Positions 32,695 to 44,067 are shown, counted from the first letter of the stretch. The stretch: DNA of 64,000 nt from Pseudopyrenochaeta lycopersici (GCA_003313425.1 NHZP01000051.1:186001-250000); one strand, 5' to 3'. Notes: generated by a model from the letters alone, not told the origin. Program-made: numbers and translations.

Positions 32695-32922
32695 ATGACG
32701 ACGGCTACTGATATCACATGGCAACAAGGCGATGGATTGTTAGAGTCTGTGGACTACGCAAGAAAAATAGTTTTCAAAAATGGCTTTGTGAGAGTTCTAG
32801 CTGCGGACAACACACCAGTAAATGAAGGCTACGGGAAAGACGAGGCAAAGACGTTTGACGTTCCTCCCAAACATCGCTGCGAAGTGCTAGGCGCTGCCCA
32901 GTATTATTTTGTCAATTGCTGA
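32695..32922 (+). CDS. Small hypothetical protein (75 aa)
   Basis: From the ATG at 32695 (MTTATDITWQQGDGLLESVD) to the TGA at 32922. It is hydrophilic, with no signal peptide and a single Cys pair near the end. The composition is protein-like, but the frame is short and no relative is recognised. It could be a remnant. Confidence 0.3.
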   Translation: MTTATDITWQQGDGLLESVDYARKIVFKNGFVRVLAADNTPVNEGYGKDEAKTFDVPPKHRCEVLGAAQYYFVNC

Positions 32923-33265
32923 AAGGTGCCGGCCCCTGTTCATATACTTTTTTAAGACGAAGCTGCCCCAACGCCTCTGTTATAACTGGGCGACTAACTG
33001 TAATAGAACAGGCGCAGTCTACATAGCCAGCGGGTATGAGCACAGTTGCAGCACTTGTCTCTTCGTCTCCTCGTTGTCTCTCGCCCAAGTATAAGTTGCT
33101 TTTCTCGATCGACTCAGCCAATACTCGTAGGAACAATGGAAGATTGCTTCTTGGCATCTTGGAGTACGCATACGTAAAGGCTGTGCTTTCGTTAAGTAAT
33201 GAGCGCGGATGACAGCGGACGGTTTACATACTTCTGTCGCCTGCCACGCCAAAGTCAGTATCGTG

Positions 33266-33718
33266 TCATTCGTAGAGGAAGGACCAACCTTCAGGAAACA
33301 AAGCCTGCATGAGAGCAATGAAATTCAGTTCCGCTAGAAAGCCCTTCGCCTTTGCCGTATTCTCAAGAAACCTCTTATCCTGTGGGCTCAAAGAGAAGTT
33401 ATAGGGATCGTAGCTTCCCAAGTCGAGAAGTGGCTTTATGACCTTATCGCAAAAAGCCCTTTGCCCACATTGTGTTGGCGATACGAGCAAGATCAGAACA
33501 AAGAAGAGATGCGCGCTCTTGTATCGTACATCGCCAAATGCTTGACGAGCAGTATCGTTTCGCCACTTTGATTTTGATGATTCCTTTTCGGCATGACGTT
33601 CGACCCAGAGATGCGCAAGTCGATTCGGCAATATCTTTTGATCCTGAGCCGCCAAGCCCTTATTCCTCAATCGCTCAACTGTCTCGGCGATACGTGGGGT
33701 GAACTTAGCGAGATCCAT
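33266..33718 (-). CDS. Hypothetical protein (150 aa)
   Basis: The ATG at 33718 (MDLAKFTPRIAETVERLRNK) leads to a TAA at 33266. The first 60 residues are basic and helical. A hydrophobic patch LFFVLILLVSPTQ in the middle is encoded by sequence that looks like an unspliced intron (donor GTACGA, acceptor AAAG), but its phase does not fit. The end reads SPQDKRFLENTAKAKGFLAE. A 16-bp minisatellite lies immediately upstream of the start. Function unknown. Confidence 0.4.
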   Translation of the reverse strand: MDLAKFTPRIAETVERLRNKGLAAQDQKILPNRLAHLWVERHAEKESSKSKWRNDTARQAFGDVRYKSAHLFFVLILLVSPTQCGQRAFCDKVIKPLLDLGSYDPYNFSLSPQDKRFLENTAKAKGFLAELNFIALMQALFPEGWSFLYE

Positions 33719-33770
33719 AAAGTAGGAACTGGATCAAAGTCGGTCGAAAATGAAAATGAAAATGGAAATG

Positions 33771-33857
33771 GGATGAGATGGAAATAAGATGAGATGGAAA
33801 TAAGATGAGATGGAAATAAGATGAGATGGAAATAAGATGAGATGGAAATGAGATGAG
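33771..33857 (+). repeat. 16-bp minisatellite (GATGAGATGGAAATAA)
   Basis: About five copies of a 16-bp unit, preceded by AAAATG-rich sequence. It shares its period and, in inverted orientation, its TGAGATGAGA-like core with the array at 33946-34095. Confidence 0.92.
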
Positions 33858-33945
33858 GCCCGAGCGACGTGTTAGCTTTGGATTGGCCGTAGTGTGGCGA
33901 ATTTCTGAATTGAGCTTAGTGTGCACTGTTGCTTTATGCGGTTCT

Positions 33946-34095
33946 GTCTCACTTTAGTCTCATCTCACTTTAGTCTCATCTCACTTTGGTCTCATCTCAC
34001 TTTGGTCTCATCTCACTTTGGTCTCATCTCACTTTGTTCTCATCTCACTCTGGTCTCATCTCACTTTGGTCTCATCTCAATTTAGTCTCATCCCG
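33946..34095 (+). repeat. 16-bp minisatellite (TCTCACTTTGGTCTCA)
   Basis: About nine copies of a 16-bp unit with minor variants (TTTAG, TTTGG, TTTGT, TCTGG). It lies just upstream of duplicated segment B. Confidence 0.92.
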
Positions 34096-34596
34096 ATAGT
34101 CATAGTCTGCAAGCCTTTTCACACCTGCAGGATCTCCGCAATGAAGGGAATGCCGCTATTGTTTCTGCAGCCGTGCTCGACAATGCCGGGGGGGTGCGGA
34201 TGAGGGGAATAGGGATGCATGGAACGTAGGCGAAGGGTGTAGGGAGATACATATAGGGTTCGTGATCAAGGCGAGTTCTTCATCTTCTACTATCTAGTTC
34301 GCCCCTTCATCTACGCATCCTGCAAAGCATCACCCGCCTGGCACGCTTCTTTGTGACCACGCCCTCTTACCTCTTTAGGGGCTCTCACCATCGTTTACCT
34401 CTTTCCCCCATTCCCCCATTCCCCCATTGGTCAAGACCAAGCCACATCCCCAGTCTTCTTACCGTACGGAGGTAGCTCAAAGCTTTTATTGGTACGCCGC
34501 AAAGGTGAGAACAGCGGTGTCCTTCGCTGAAGGTATATTCATGCTCTCCTAGGGACCATCTTCTGTATGCTTCGACCCTACTTCCAATATTTACTC

Positions 34597-34848
34597 ATGC
34601 CGCCGACTCCACCCGACTCTCCCGAACCCTCAGCCCAGCAGGGAGCCAACGAGGGCAACGGTCAAGCCCAGAATAGCACTCCCTGCCAGGCCCAGAATAG
34701 CACACAAAATAGCACAGTGAATGATGCTTCAGAACCCCCCTCGGCATCCATGAGCGAATTCATGACTTTCACAGCCGACGATAGGGACAAAGAGGTCCAT
34801 AATGCTCTCTCCGAATCCGCATCGAAGGAGGGCAATGGCTCGAATTAA
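34597..34848 (+). CDS. Small Pro/Ser/Gln-rich protein, copy B
   Basis: 83 residues, paralogue of the gene at 22970, with the same start PPTPPDSPEPSAQQGAN and the same end SKEGNGSN. A leader intron (34505-34552: donor GTGAGA, acceptor CTCCTAG) occupies the same place as in copy A. An alternative in-frame ATG lies 30 bases upstream at 34567. Homology continues for about 65 bp after the stop and, more loosely, several hundred bases upstream. Preservation of the frame in two diverged copies argues for real protein-level constraint. Function unknown. Confidence 0.65.
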   Translation: MPPTPPDSPEPSAQQGANEGNGQAQNSTPCQAQNSTQNSTVNDASEPPSASMSEFMTFTADDRDKEVHNALSESASKEGNGSN

Positions 34849-35068
34849 TGGGCAATGGTTTATAGCGAATAGTGCTGCGGCATCATTAGCTAGCTAATCA
34901 ACCAATCATGTTGAAGCATATGCAATATCTATTTTGGAACCTGGAAAATTAATTTTCCTCTGCCGCCCAGTCAAGTGACGCCACGCGCACGCTCCAGATA
35001 TGTGCCTATAACCACTTCAGCATCGCACACTATCACACATCGTCTGACACTCCCTCAAAGCCCTCTCG

Positions 35069-35636
35069 ATGCCCCTTTTCGAAGTTATCCCTACTACGAC
35101 GCCGGCTGTTCAGAAGCTGGTCGACGAACTTGTTTCGCTGCTACCTCAACTATCTGTCACGGAGGTCACTACTAAACATAAAGACATGGTATTGTTTGAA
35201 TATCAGCAAACAGAGAAATGCAAGGAACTACCTCGTAATCTGTTTAGAGGGCTTGTTCGAGTATGTATAGGAAAGAAAGGTGCTTTAACTACAATACTAA
35301 CATTCAAAGGAAAACGATATCAAGCTTGCGGTAGAAACACGCGCAAGAGTAACGATTCCAAAGCAAGTCAACGACGAGCGTCCTATACCAATGCTGCAGC
35401 GCCTCGATGTCGGCTGGGTACAAGTTCCACCAGGTTATATCGCCCTCGTTACGCTTCTTCCCGAGGATTGCGCCAAGCCTGTAGAGATCCAAGTCCGGGC
35501 GAACTTGAAGGATGGCTATAGCGCGACGAAACAGCATAGTGTAGTGCTCTTTGAGCTCGTTTATTTCCGAACTGAGCCAGCTGGAACTCCTTACGCTACT
35601 CTCCCAGTGCCCACGACGCCACTGGGAGGAGAGTGA
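35069..35636 (+). CDS. Hypothetical protein (172 aa), two exons
   Basis: The model is join(35069..35260,35310..35636). The 49-bp intron is textbook: donor GTATGT, branch TACTAAC, acceptor AAAG. The join is in phase 0 and reads LFRGLVRENDIKLAVETRAR. The protein opens MPLFEVIPTTTPAVQKLVDE and ends VPTTPLGGE. The second exon looks beta-rich (VGWVQVPPGYIALVTLLPED). No signal peptide, membrane span or recognised domain. Its last 46 bases overlap the 3' end of the convergent minus-strand gene. Function unknown. Confidence 0.6.
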
Positions 35637-37000
35637 ATGAATTCTGGGAACTCCCAATTTTCCGTCGGTATATTCATGTATGTAGATGGTAGGGTCATCT
35701 CAATATGGCAACCTGTGCGATCACTTCCGCCGTCTGCTAGCCTCTCCGGGCTAAACGATGGCGTTGCTTGCATTGCATCAACCGTTCCTGAGGGGGCTTG
35801 TGTCCCCGTTTCCAGTCGGCTTATGTCTGCAAGGATGCTTTCATGTATGATCTCTGCCTCTTGCTCTTTGGCACCACTGAGCTCCGGGTTTCCTATTGGA
35901 ACTGGAATACTTTGTTGTATTGATAGGCGATTCGGGGCGGCTTCCGCGCCAGACATGACCGGTCGCTCGCTTGTTGCTTGCGGCAACAGCTTCTGTCTCT
36001 TTTGAGGCTGCTCGATGGAACACCGCGTATCTGTTTCGGCATGTGATGATACAGTTCCTAGGAGGAGTCAGCAAAAGTCTAGATGCAAATCAGCGGACGT
36101 ACGTCGCTTGTGTGAGACAAGTTGGATATTATTTGACCCTAAATAGCCAAGAAGCCCTACGGACTGTGTATCATATTTATTCGACTCCACGAGCATTTCT
36201 TTACTCAGTATATCTGAGACAAGCAGCTCCTTAGACAGCATCTCGGATATGAGTTTGAGACTATGGAAAATCAGTCATCGGTGTTTAAGCAGTGAGAAAT
36301 GAACCTACTGGTCGCCAGTAAGGCTCGGGCCTACTGTTAACAATAGCCCTGGATTGTCTATACTGAGCGAGCGGAGAACTTTTCCATCTCGTATATTTCG
36401 ACGAAGTCTCTTGCAGATTGTGTTGCGTGCCTTGCTATCTAAGTTTTTGTAACCAGGATGCAACCCCTCGAGGTAAAACAACACATAGTTTGCCTCGGGC
36501 AAGTTTTCGCAAGAACGCTTGGCGGACTCAAAGCCTGCTTCATAGAAGCAGGCTAGGCTGATTTTGTGGAAAGGGTTTTGGTATAAATGCAACTTGTTCT
36601 TTGCGTTCTCCAAAGACTGGTAGGACAGCTGCTCAGCGGAGTGAAACCCAGAGATTCCAAAAAATGCGCCTGGGTCCTCTGACCACCGCTCGATGTTTTG
36701 CTCCAGTGTCTTGTCCTCGTTACCGGCAATCTTGTCTCGGAGCTCTTTAGCGCATTTATAGAGATATTCGGTTGCGTCATTCGAATCGTCCACGGCCCGT
36801 GAAGAGGCCAGGAAAGATATTCTGCCTGAATCGCTTTGACTGTAAGTCCATGAAGAGCTGTCGCAGAGGCCACCTGCCTCGATTCGACCAGGTGATTCCG
36901 TGATTCGCATTGTCAAGTTGATAGACCCATCTTTAGTTTCTTTCCACAGCACCCGGACTTCGTTCCCAACGGATATGATACACTCTGTAGGTGCTACCAT
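35591..37000 (-). CDS. Hypothetical protein (438 aa), three exons
   Basis: The model is complement(join(35591..36057,36103..36260,36309..37000)). The introns are 48 bp (36261-36308, GTAGGT...CATAG) and 45 bp (36058-36102, GTACGT...CTCCTAG), and all phases agree. Exon 1 starts MVAPTECIISVGNEVRVLW and looks globular, with RLRRNIRDGKVLRSLSID near its end. Exon 3 carries QPQKRQKLLPQ, a possible nuclear signal, and then a Pro/Ser/Thr-rich tail. I recognise no domain. A perfect 47-bp palindrome lies 54 bp upstream of the start codon, in the likely promoter. Confidence 0.6.
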
Positions 37001-37053
37001 TTCAAATGATGAGTAGGAGAGGATGTGTGCCGTGGAAGGTGAGGCCGAGTTTG

Positions 37054-37100
37054 AAAGATGGTTAGCGCGAGGACATCATGTCCTCGCGCTAACCATCTTT
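37054..37100. repeat. Perfect 47-bp palindrome
   Basis: The arms 37054-37076 and 37078-37100 are exact reverse complements (23 bp) around a single C at 37077. The arm contains TTAGCGCGAGGACAT. It could extrude as a cruciform. It lies between the divergent starts of the genes at 37000 (minus) and 37578 (plus). Confidence 0.97.
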
Positions 37101-37577
37101 ACATTCCTGAGGACCAACGCACGGCGCCACCGCATGGATTCTTCCCCAAGCGCCAAACTGTCCAGGGCTTATACTTCGCTTGCCCCATGTCACAACATTG
37201 CCCGGCCTTGCGCCCCATCCGATCAGGTCTTGACACTTTTATCGCTACCGATGGGACTTTGCCGAGATCCTCCACAAGTTGGAGAGCCCGTAATGGTTAG
37301 CTTATCCCTACCACCCGCTGAACTGCACCGATGCAGAGTATTCGCGCCACTGGCGGCTGCCGTGAGGGCTGTTTCGTACCCGCATCCGTGTTTGCGTTTT
37401 GCTAGAGTCGACACCTGAGAGGAGCTGACGACCGGGGCTGATGTCGAAGATATATCATGCACGCTCCCCAACAAGGCTGAGAGGTCCTCCAGTTCATTAC
37501 CTTACCGCCTCTCTGGCCGTTCACCGGAAAGTCCTGCATCGTCGTTTGCCTTCTTTTGAATCCCCCACCCAAGCAGA
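37101..37577. other. Intergenic, shared upstream region
   Basis: Separates divergent genes. No element is recognised beyond the palindrome at its left end. Confidence 0.4.
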
Positions 37578-38428
37578 ATGCCCCCAGCTCCTGCATCGAC
37601 CTGCAGGGCGCAAGTACGTAGGCCCGTCGTCTTTGCGTTCAGATCTGACCATCATAGAAGACACGAGTAGAAACACTCGCCATTGTCGTTAAGGCGGCCT
37701 TGGATGGTTTGACGTCTCAAGATATCCAGCGTGGAGTGGAAGCTGAGGGAGATGAAAGGTCTTCCAGCTTTTTTGGATCACTTTTATCTTCCATAGCTTC
37801 CTGTTTCACGTGTACCACATCCAAGAGGAGTTCTGATGACCCAGACCGCCTCAGCATCAGTTGTAATCTCGATAATCTATATTGCCGCTCGGCTGGTACG
37901 TTGCTTCTACTCATCTCTACCATACTCGCATTCTGCGAGTGATTTTGGCCTTCGTCGCTGTGTACGGAATGCTGATGACCCAAATAGGATTCTGCGACTG
38001 CACATCATCATATGCCTCTTCTGATCAGACACTATCAGAGTCCATACAACGCAACCCTTGTACAGTTCCTGAAGTAATACGACAGTCAGCAGATACCGCT
38101 CTATCCAAAACTATCGATTCAACCTTGCGGCCAAACACCCCCTCGTCAACAGAGACTCCAGGAAGTCCCGAAGGTACGAACAGGCCTAACGATGGTTCTT
38201 TCAACGACGTAAATCTAACTTCGCACAGATGATTCATTGAGGTTTCCCTGCGTATACCCAAAGTGCGAATACTCCGCCTACAACGACGAAGACCGCATTC
38301 AACATCGTAAGCAACATGAAAAGGTTGATATGGCGTGTAGTCGCCTTGCTAGTTTCGCTTGTCATCCATTTGGTTCGGCATGCATCGACAAGCTGAACAC
38401 CTCAAACACGCAGCTACCTCTCATTTGA
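37578..38428 (+). CDS. C2H2-type zinc-finger protein, four exons
   Basis: The model is join(37578..37613,37658..37895,37988..38173,38229..38428). The introns are 44, 92 and 55 bp with donors GTACGT, GTACGT and GTACGA; the phases agree. Joined, the protein reads MPPAPASTCRAQ, then KTRVETLAIVVKAALDGLTS, a Ser-rich stretch, GFCDCTSSYASSDQTLSES, and then the finger FPCVYPKCEYSAYNDEDRI-QHRKQH with C-x4-C-x12-H-x3-H spacing. This implies a nucleic-acid-binding or regulatory role. The C-terminal 30 residues after the finger are uncertain, because another intron (GTAAGC or GTTGAT donor) could change the frame. I have no more specific identity. Confidence 0.55.
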
Positions 38429-39227
38429 AGAAATTGTGGGTCGCAGTGCTCATCGCGAGGCATTGGAGAGAGGGGAAGTGATGAATCTTTCAGAGAGCTT
38501 GGTTGCACCGTGCCGACTATTTTTTACATGTTAAGACAACCATCCGCCAGACGCAACGAATCTAGTTGCTAGACGGCGGAGAGCTCGATGCTGGTGACCG
38601 TTGTGTATCTATCACTTTGTTCCTTTGTTGGACAAACAGCTGTCTGCCCACCTAACTAAACATATCTATTATTTGATTAAACGGCAATTCGAACATAGCC
38701 TTGGCTTGTGATACCTGTGATGCAGGCACACCACAGACGATCCCTACCATTCGAATTCTTACGCCACCCACCTTTGAGAAGAGCGCAACAGGATCGGGAG
38801 AACCTAGTGTCAAAATTTTACGATCTGCATCTTTCCCCGCATGCCGGCGTCGATGTACGTGTGTAGCCGGCTGAATCACTTCCTCCTTTGAGTGTATTGC
38901 CAGGATGAGGAGCGTCTGCACGGGCGGCTTGCAGCGCCACGATGACTGCTATTTTGAGTCAGGCATATTGACAGAAGTTAAAGAAGAGGTACAGATCATT
39001 TCCGTCAGCCCTCTGACGCCTGGCTGCTGTAAACTCACGCGCAATCTGCCAGGTAGATCTGATCGACAATGGAGGCTTGATCCTAGTGGCGTTGACGGCT
39101 CGGAGAGCAGTTTGAAAAAAAAGATGGCAGGTCAACAGGTCACCCTGTGTGCTGATACCTGGAACCTTCGCCAGACAGCATAATACAAAGCTACCCTATC
39201 CCCCGAGAACTCGCAGCCTTTAGCGAT
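38429..39227. other. Intergenic, promoter side of Zn2Cys6 gene
   Basis: No supported gene. The short frames at 38652-39183 are unconvincing. Confidence 0.4.
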
Positions 39228-42200
39228 ATGACCGACGACTCGATTCCAAGTGTGGGCCTACATCAGCGCCAACAGCCCATAAGGAATGCATTGGTTCCGC
39301 GCTCTCTAACACTGCCTCCGATATCTACCTCACCACCGCTCCCGTCTTCAGACATTCGCGCCCTTGCGGACCCAAGAAACATCCCCCAGTGTGGCCAGCG
39401 TCCTTATGGCGTCGCCGGCCCTGCTCCCGAGAGCAGTATCAGCATCGAGGTCAAGCCTCAACCGACACCTCTAGGCATGGAGCATGGTGGCCATCAAGGT
39501 CACTGGTCCATGAACTCGGAGCATCGCCCCGCTGGCAGCGTACCAAATGGCTACAACCACACCATTATTAGCCCCTCTCATTCCAATGGGCCCGTCTTTC
39601 ACCAACCACCACAGGCACAGCCATACGGCCAGCGGGTTGATCCTTACGTGCAGGGCACATACATAGGCGCATATGGGAGCGCCGCACAGCAAGTCAGACG
39701 AAAGCAGGTCCGCGCCACTCAGGCATGTAACCACTGCCGCTCGCGCAAGCAGAAATGCGACGAAGGCCGACCATGCCAGTTCTGCAGAGAGAACAACTTT
39801 GATTGCCAGTACAAGGACGTTCCGCCTCCAAAGTGCGCAACCATACCCTTGTATACAGCCAGTAGCTAACGCTTTACAGGCAAGATAGAAGCATAATGCA
39901 GCTCCAGGACAGTGTGAATAACATATCTGATGATCTCAGTAACTTTGTAGGAGAGTTCGCTACGTGGAAAAAAAGCATTGAGAGCATGCTACGCTCAGGA
40001 CGCAGCCTTGAGATGACCTCAAATCACGCCTCACCTGAAGCAGCATTTGCTGCTCCCATGATGAGGGACTCAAGTACGTCGAGATGGCCGACACCTGTTC
40101 AAGCAAGAGTCTAACCTCGTCGAGTGAATAGTATGAAGATGGAATCACTTGTGGTTCCCAACTCGACCATGTCGCCGATTGGTGCGCAAGCATCGACACC
40201 GATCAAGCAAGAAGCCATCCTGGCTGCGCCCCAGCAGCCAGCGACACCGGCCGACAGTGTGAGGACTGACCACAGTCGTGTCACGGATAGTGGCCCGAGA
40301 GAAAAGAACGGTCTCCAAAGCGATCACACTACACCGGCTCACAAGTTACTTGCAGAGTGGAGTTCCATGAGTCCGTTCTACAAGAATGTCGAATATTTGA
40401 ATAGATTGGTGGGGAATGGCTATCAAGTGTCAGACTACCCCATGCAACTTGAGCAAGATCGCGGTCTGATACGTGTTTGGGGCATTGGAGAAGGACAGGA
40501 TCTCAACGATTCGGACGCAACTTCTCTGGCACCTGGGAAAGACGGTCTGTGGGGCCACCCTCCTCTGGATCACTCCAATCCGAGTACCATGAGTGGCGAC
40601 GCGCCTCGAGAGTATATTGGTGGCGAAGGAGGACTTGGTCCAGATGGTCGACCCAACTTCCATTCCACGACCGTGCACGAGTTGCTAGAATCTTACATGA
40701 ACAACATGCATAACCTACACCCTTTTCTCAGCCCTGGCAAGCTCAAAAGGATGGTCAATGACTTCATTGAACAGTACAGCCCTGATAGGAAGTCTGCGAA
40801 CGCGCGGTCACCCGCCGTGACGGGCTTCCAAGACCACCTAACCCAGGGCGTTAAGAGGAAGCGGTCTAGCAGCGCCTTTGGTGAACCCTACTCACCCAAA
40901 GGTGCGATCGAACGCTCGATGCGCAACGCTATTGTCCTACTGGTCCTCGCTCTCGGAAAGGTATGCGCTCACGAGGGTAGATTGCCTGCACCTCAAAGCG
41001 ACAAGACTTCATTCGCAAACGGTGTTTGGGGCCACCCTCAGTCTCCACACCCCAATGTTAGTGAAAGCTCCAATGATAACCTACCAAGGAATATCGAAAT
41101 TCTGCCAGGGATGGCATACTACGCCTACGCTACGGACATTCTTGGGAACCAGCAAGGAGGAAACACCATAACACATGCGCAGGCCATGATTCTAGCTTCC
41201 CTTTATCTGAGCCAGTTTGCTAGAGTCTTGGAGAGCTGGAGCTGGATCAACAATGCCTGCCGGATCACCATTGTTCTCATCAGAGCGTAAGTAAGCTCTT
41301 AGACTACTATCTGGTGCTGATTTAACTGATGTTCCAGCGACTATTCCCAGCTTGTTCGTGGCTACTATCTTGACAAGAAGAGCTCTTTGACTGCCAGAGA
41401 GAGATACAGACTGAACCTCGTGATGTACGTCTACTGGACATGTCTCCAACTAGAATCGTGAGTTGTCTTTCCGCCTTTGCATGATCATCTGCTGATTTCT
41501 TTCGTAGGGACATTCTGGCCGAGATGAGCACCCTTCCACCTAGTAACATATCTGCATATCAAAGCGACATCATGTACCCTGAAGGTGTGTATGAGTATGA
41601 AAAGTTTGGCGAAGAGACAGTCGACCGACGAGTAGGTCATCCAGGCAACATCTCAATGCTGATCTACTCAAGTCAAATATGGCTTCGTGTGATCCTTAAT
41701 GAGGCACAAAATGCTCTGTACGGAGCGAACGGGCGCTCAAGCTTCGATACAAGCAACATCAAAGAGGTTGCAGAATATGCAAGCAGTCACATTCACATCC
41801 TGGAGCGCTGGAGACGGGTACTGCCACCAGAGCTGGTATGGAAGGATGAAGATCTACCTTCAACCGATCTCAATATTGCCCGCGTGCGCGCGAAGTATTA
41901 CGGTGGATATTATGTGATGTTACGTCCCTTCCTACGGATCGCGAGCCACACTATCGAATTTCCACCCAACGCAGCGAGCGCGACTTATTCGTCACAGCAC
42001 ATTTCACCAGCGTATACTGGAAACTATGTTTCAACGCCTACTAGCAGGAATGTACAGATGGTCGAGTGGTCTGAGGACCAACGCAAGATTATCAAGATTG
42101 CGTGCCAATGCATAGACAATGCAATCCGGAGTACTATCGCATTCGACCGTGTTGGCGCCGAATCTGACAGCCCATACGTGGACTACAAAAGTACACGTAC

Positions 42201-42506
42201 ACGTAGGCTCGTACTGACAAACATCTTTGGCACGCTTCACGCGTGAGTCATAATCTTGATCTTAATACGCTGTTTCTTGCTAACATATCTAGCCAATTCG
42301 GCAACATGCTTGTCCTCGTGTCGGTCTATAAATCCAAGCTCTATCCCCTCCTGCCAAGCGACACGCCGCTCACCAAGAAAAATCTTATGGCCCTTTTAGC
42401 ACGCACCATTGATGTGCTAGAAGAGGTTGCGCCGAACTCCCCAATCCTCAAGACGGATCTCGAGATCCTGAGGAATGTCGGTAATCAGTACGGCCTCATG
42501 GCCTGA
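39228..42506 (+). CDS. Zn2Cys6 fungal-specific transcription factor, six exons
   Basis: The model is join(39228..39832,39880..40073,40125..41286,41338..41457,41508..42242,42293..42506), 1009 residues. The introns are 47-51 bp and all phases agree. After a disordered Pro/His/Gln-rich N-terminus, the GAL4-type binuclear cluster spans about residues 165-191 (ACNHCRSRKQKCDEGRPC then CRENNFDC), followed by PPPKQDRSIMQLQDSVNNI, a linker and dimer helix. A Ser/Pro/Gly middle region has a KRKR basic patch. The C-terminal half is the alpha-helical fungal-specific regulatory domain (AIVLLVLALGKVCAHEGRL, LASLYLSQFARVLESWSW, YYVMLRPFLRIASHTIEF). It should be a nuclear DNA-binding regulator of CGG-containing sites. 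It is the best-preserved gene here and looks core-like. The target pathway is not deducible. Confidence 0.9.
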
Positions 42507-43803
42507 TCTACAGCCGACAACGCCTCACCCCATATTGAGTTTGCACGCCCTGCTCCGCTATCTGCGCCGTCTCCCACATACTATGTGTATATCTCCTATA
42601 TGTACCCGCATTTCTTGCATTTCCTTTGTCTATATCATTATTGTTTGTATTTTCTATTTCTCTGGGCATCGCGCATGCGCATCATCGGGCGGCTAGCGCT
42701 GAAACAAATTTCTGTATGTGATGTACACAAGCGAGCCTGGGCGGTTTCTTCTGAAATTCTTTACCTCCTCGGACTAGCTGGAAGTGCGACTCGGAGGAAT
42801 CCTTGACTTATCCATCTAAGATCAGAACTGATTCGGCTGGGAAGGGGTGTTAGTCTTGATTAAAAGCTCTACCGTGCCCTCGTGATATCAGTAAATGTCG
42901 CAGGCCAGGCATGCTCTAGCGTAGTCTAGTTGTCACATGCGCACTGTAAGGGGTTAGCGGCCTTGCGGAAGCGCCGAGCCGGGACAAATCTCGACAGAGG
43001 GTCTAGTACCCGGTTTGCCGAAAACACGCGCTAGGACACCTCACAAAAAAACACGGTCGTGATATTTTTTCGTAGAAATGGAGTCAGAGTGTTCTTGGTG
43101 AATCCATATACGACGAGGTCTTGAAAATCCGGGAGAAGCGCAAGATTTCAGGCCCGATTTACAATGGCTTTCCATTTGAGGAAATTGTGCTCAATGAGAC
43201 CCATCGCTGGAAGCTGAAGGGAGGGGAAGAAATTGACCTTCAATGTGTCAGTTCAACCACACATTCACGATCCCACTATGGCTGTCATGCATCGATATGT
43301 GATCCGCGCAGCCAGCGTATAGTGCATAGCCGCGTAAAATTAAAACTCCCAGACTTAGCGATCTGATAGCGCCAATCAAATATTGAGCGTTTTAATCCGC
43401 TGCTTCATCAATCTCGCGCTGCCTTGTCTGTCCGTCAAAAGCCGCACGCTTGGAGTAAGACTCCTCTCATGCTCAGATGTGGCGAGCCGTGCCACGAGAG
43501 CTAACATGATACGCTTTGCCAATGACGTACTTCAGCCAACACCAACTATCGGAGCCACAGAAGCGCATAAACACCATCAGTCGATGCTTCGAGAACGCAA
43601 TAGAGGGGTTGGACGGGCTGCTCGCATCACCCCAATCGTGATCCACCACGCATTATGCCTATCACCTGATTCAACTGCGACATGTGATCCCAGAGGTCGG
43701 CACCTACACTAGTGTCGCTTCTAGTTAGAAGCAATTGTTGTCGTTACGGAGTATAAGAAAGACATAGTCGTCTCAGGTTCTTTAAGCTTCCACATTCGTA
43801 GCT
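42507..43803. other. 3' flank plus an orphan coding fragment
   Basis: At about 43090-43366 a plus-strand frame reads KIREKRKISGPIYNGFPFEE and VSSTTHSRSHYGCHASICDP, ending LKLPDLAI. It is compositionally like a conserved protein but has no start and no continuation. I treat it as an unassigned fragment. No other gene is seen. Confidence 0.4.
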
Positions 43804-44067
43804 ATGGATTCCCAACGTTTCCAGCTCCTGATTGCCGAAATTGCATTTGTCTTCTTGTACTCTTTGTACTTGATCCCAAACTTCCAGATTGCGATGCGCA
43901 TCGGCGTCTTTATCGCCAGTGGTATTAGTGTCTTCTATGCCCTCAATATCCATGGGTCTCACGAGGTCCCGATCAATATCGCTACGTTTGTTGCAACATG
44001 TGCTGTGCTTGCGACTAGCTCTCTCCGTAAGACATCTGATCAGGCCATTTTGGCCGTGGCTAATTAG
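43804..44067 (+). CDS. Small membrane protein (87 aa), hypothetical
   Basis: From the ATG at 43804. Two or three hydrophobic spans are visible: LIAEIAFVFLYSLYLIPNF, IGVFIASGISVFYAL and NIATFVATCAVLATSSL. A second short hydrophobic frame at 44120-44302 (ALGLVLVTTVGLAAWSFSVT) follows after 50 bp and may be a missed exon. No family is recognised. Confidence 0.4.
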   Translation: MDSQRFQLLIAEIAFVFLYSLYLIPNFQIAMRIGVFIASGISVFYALNIHGSHEVPINIATFVATCAVLATSSLRKTSDQAILAVAN

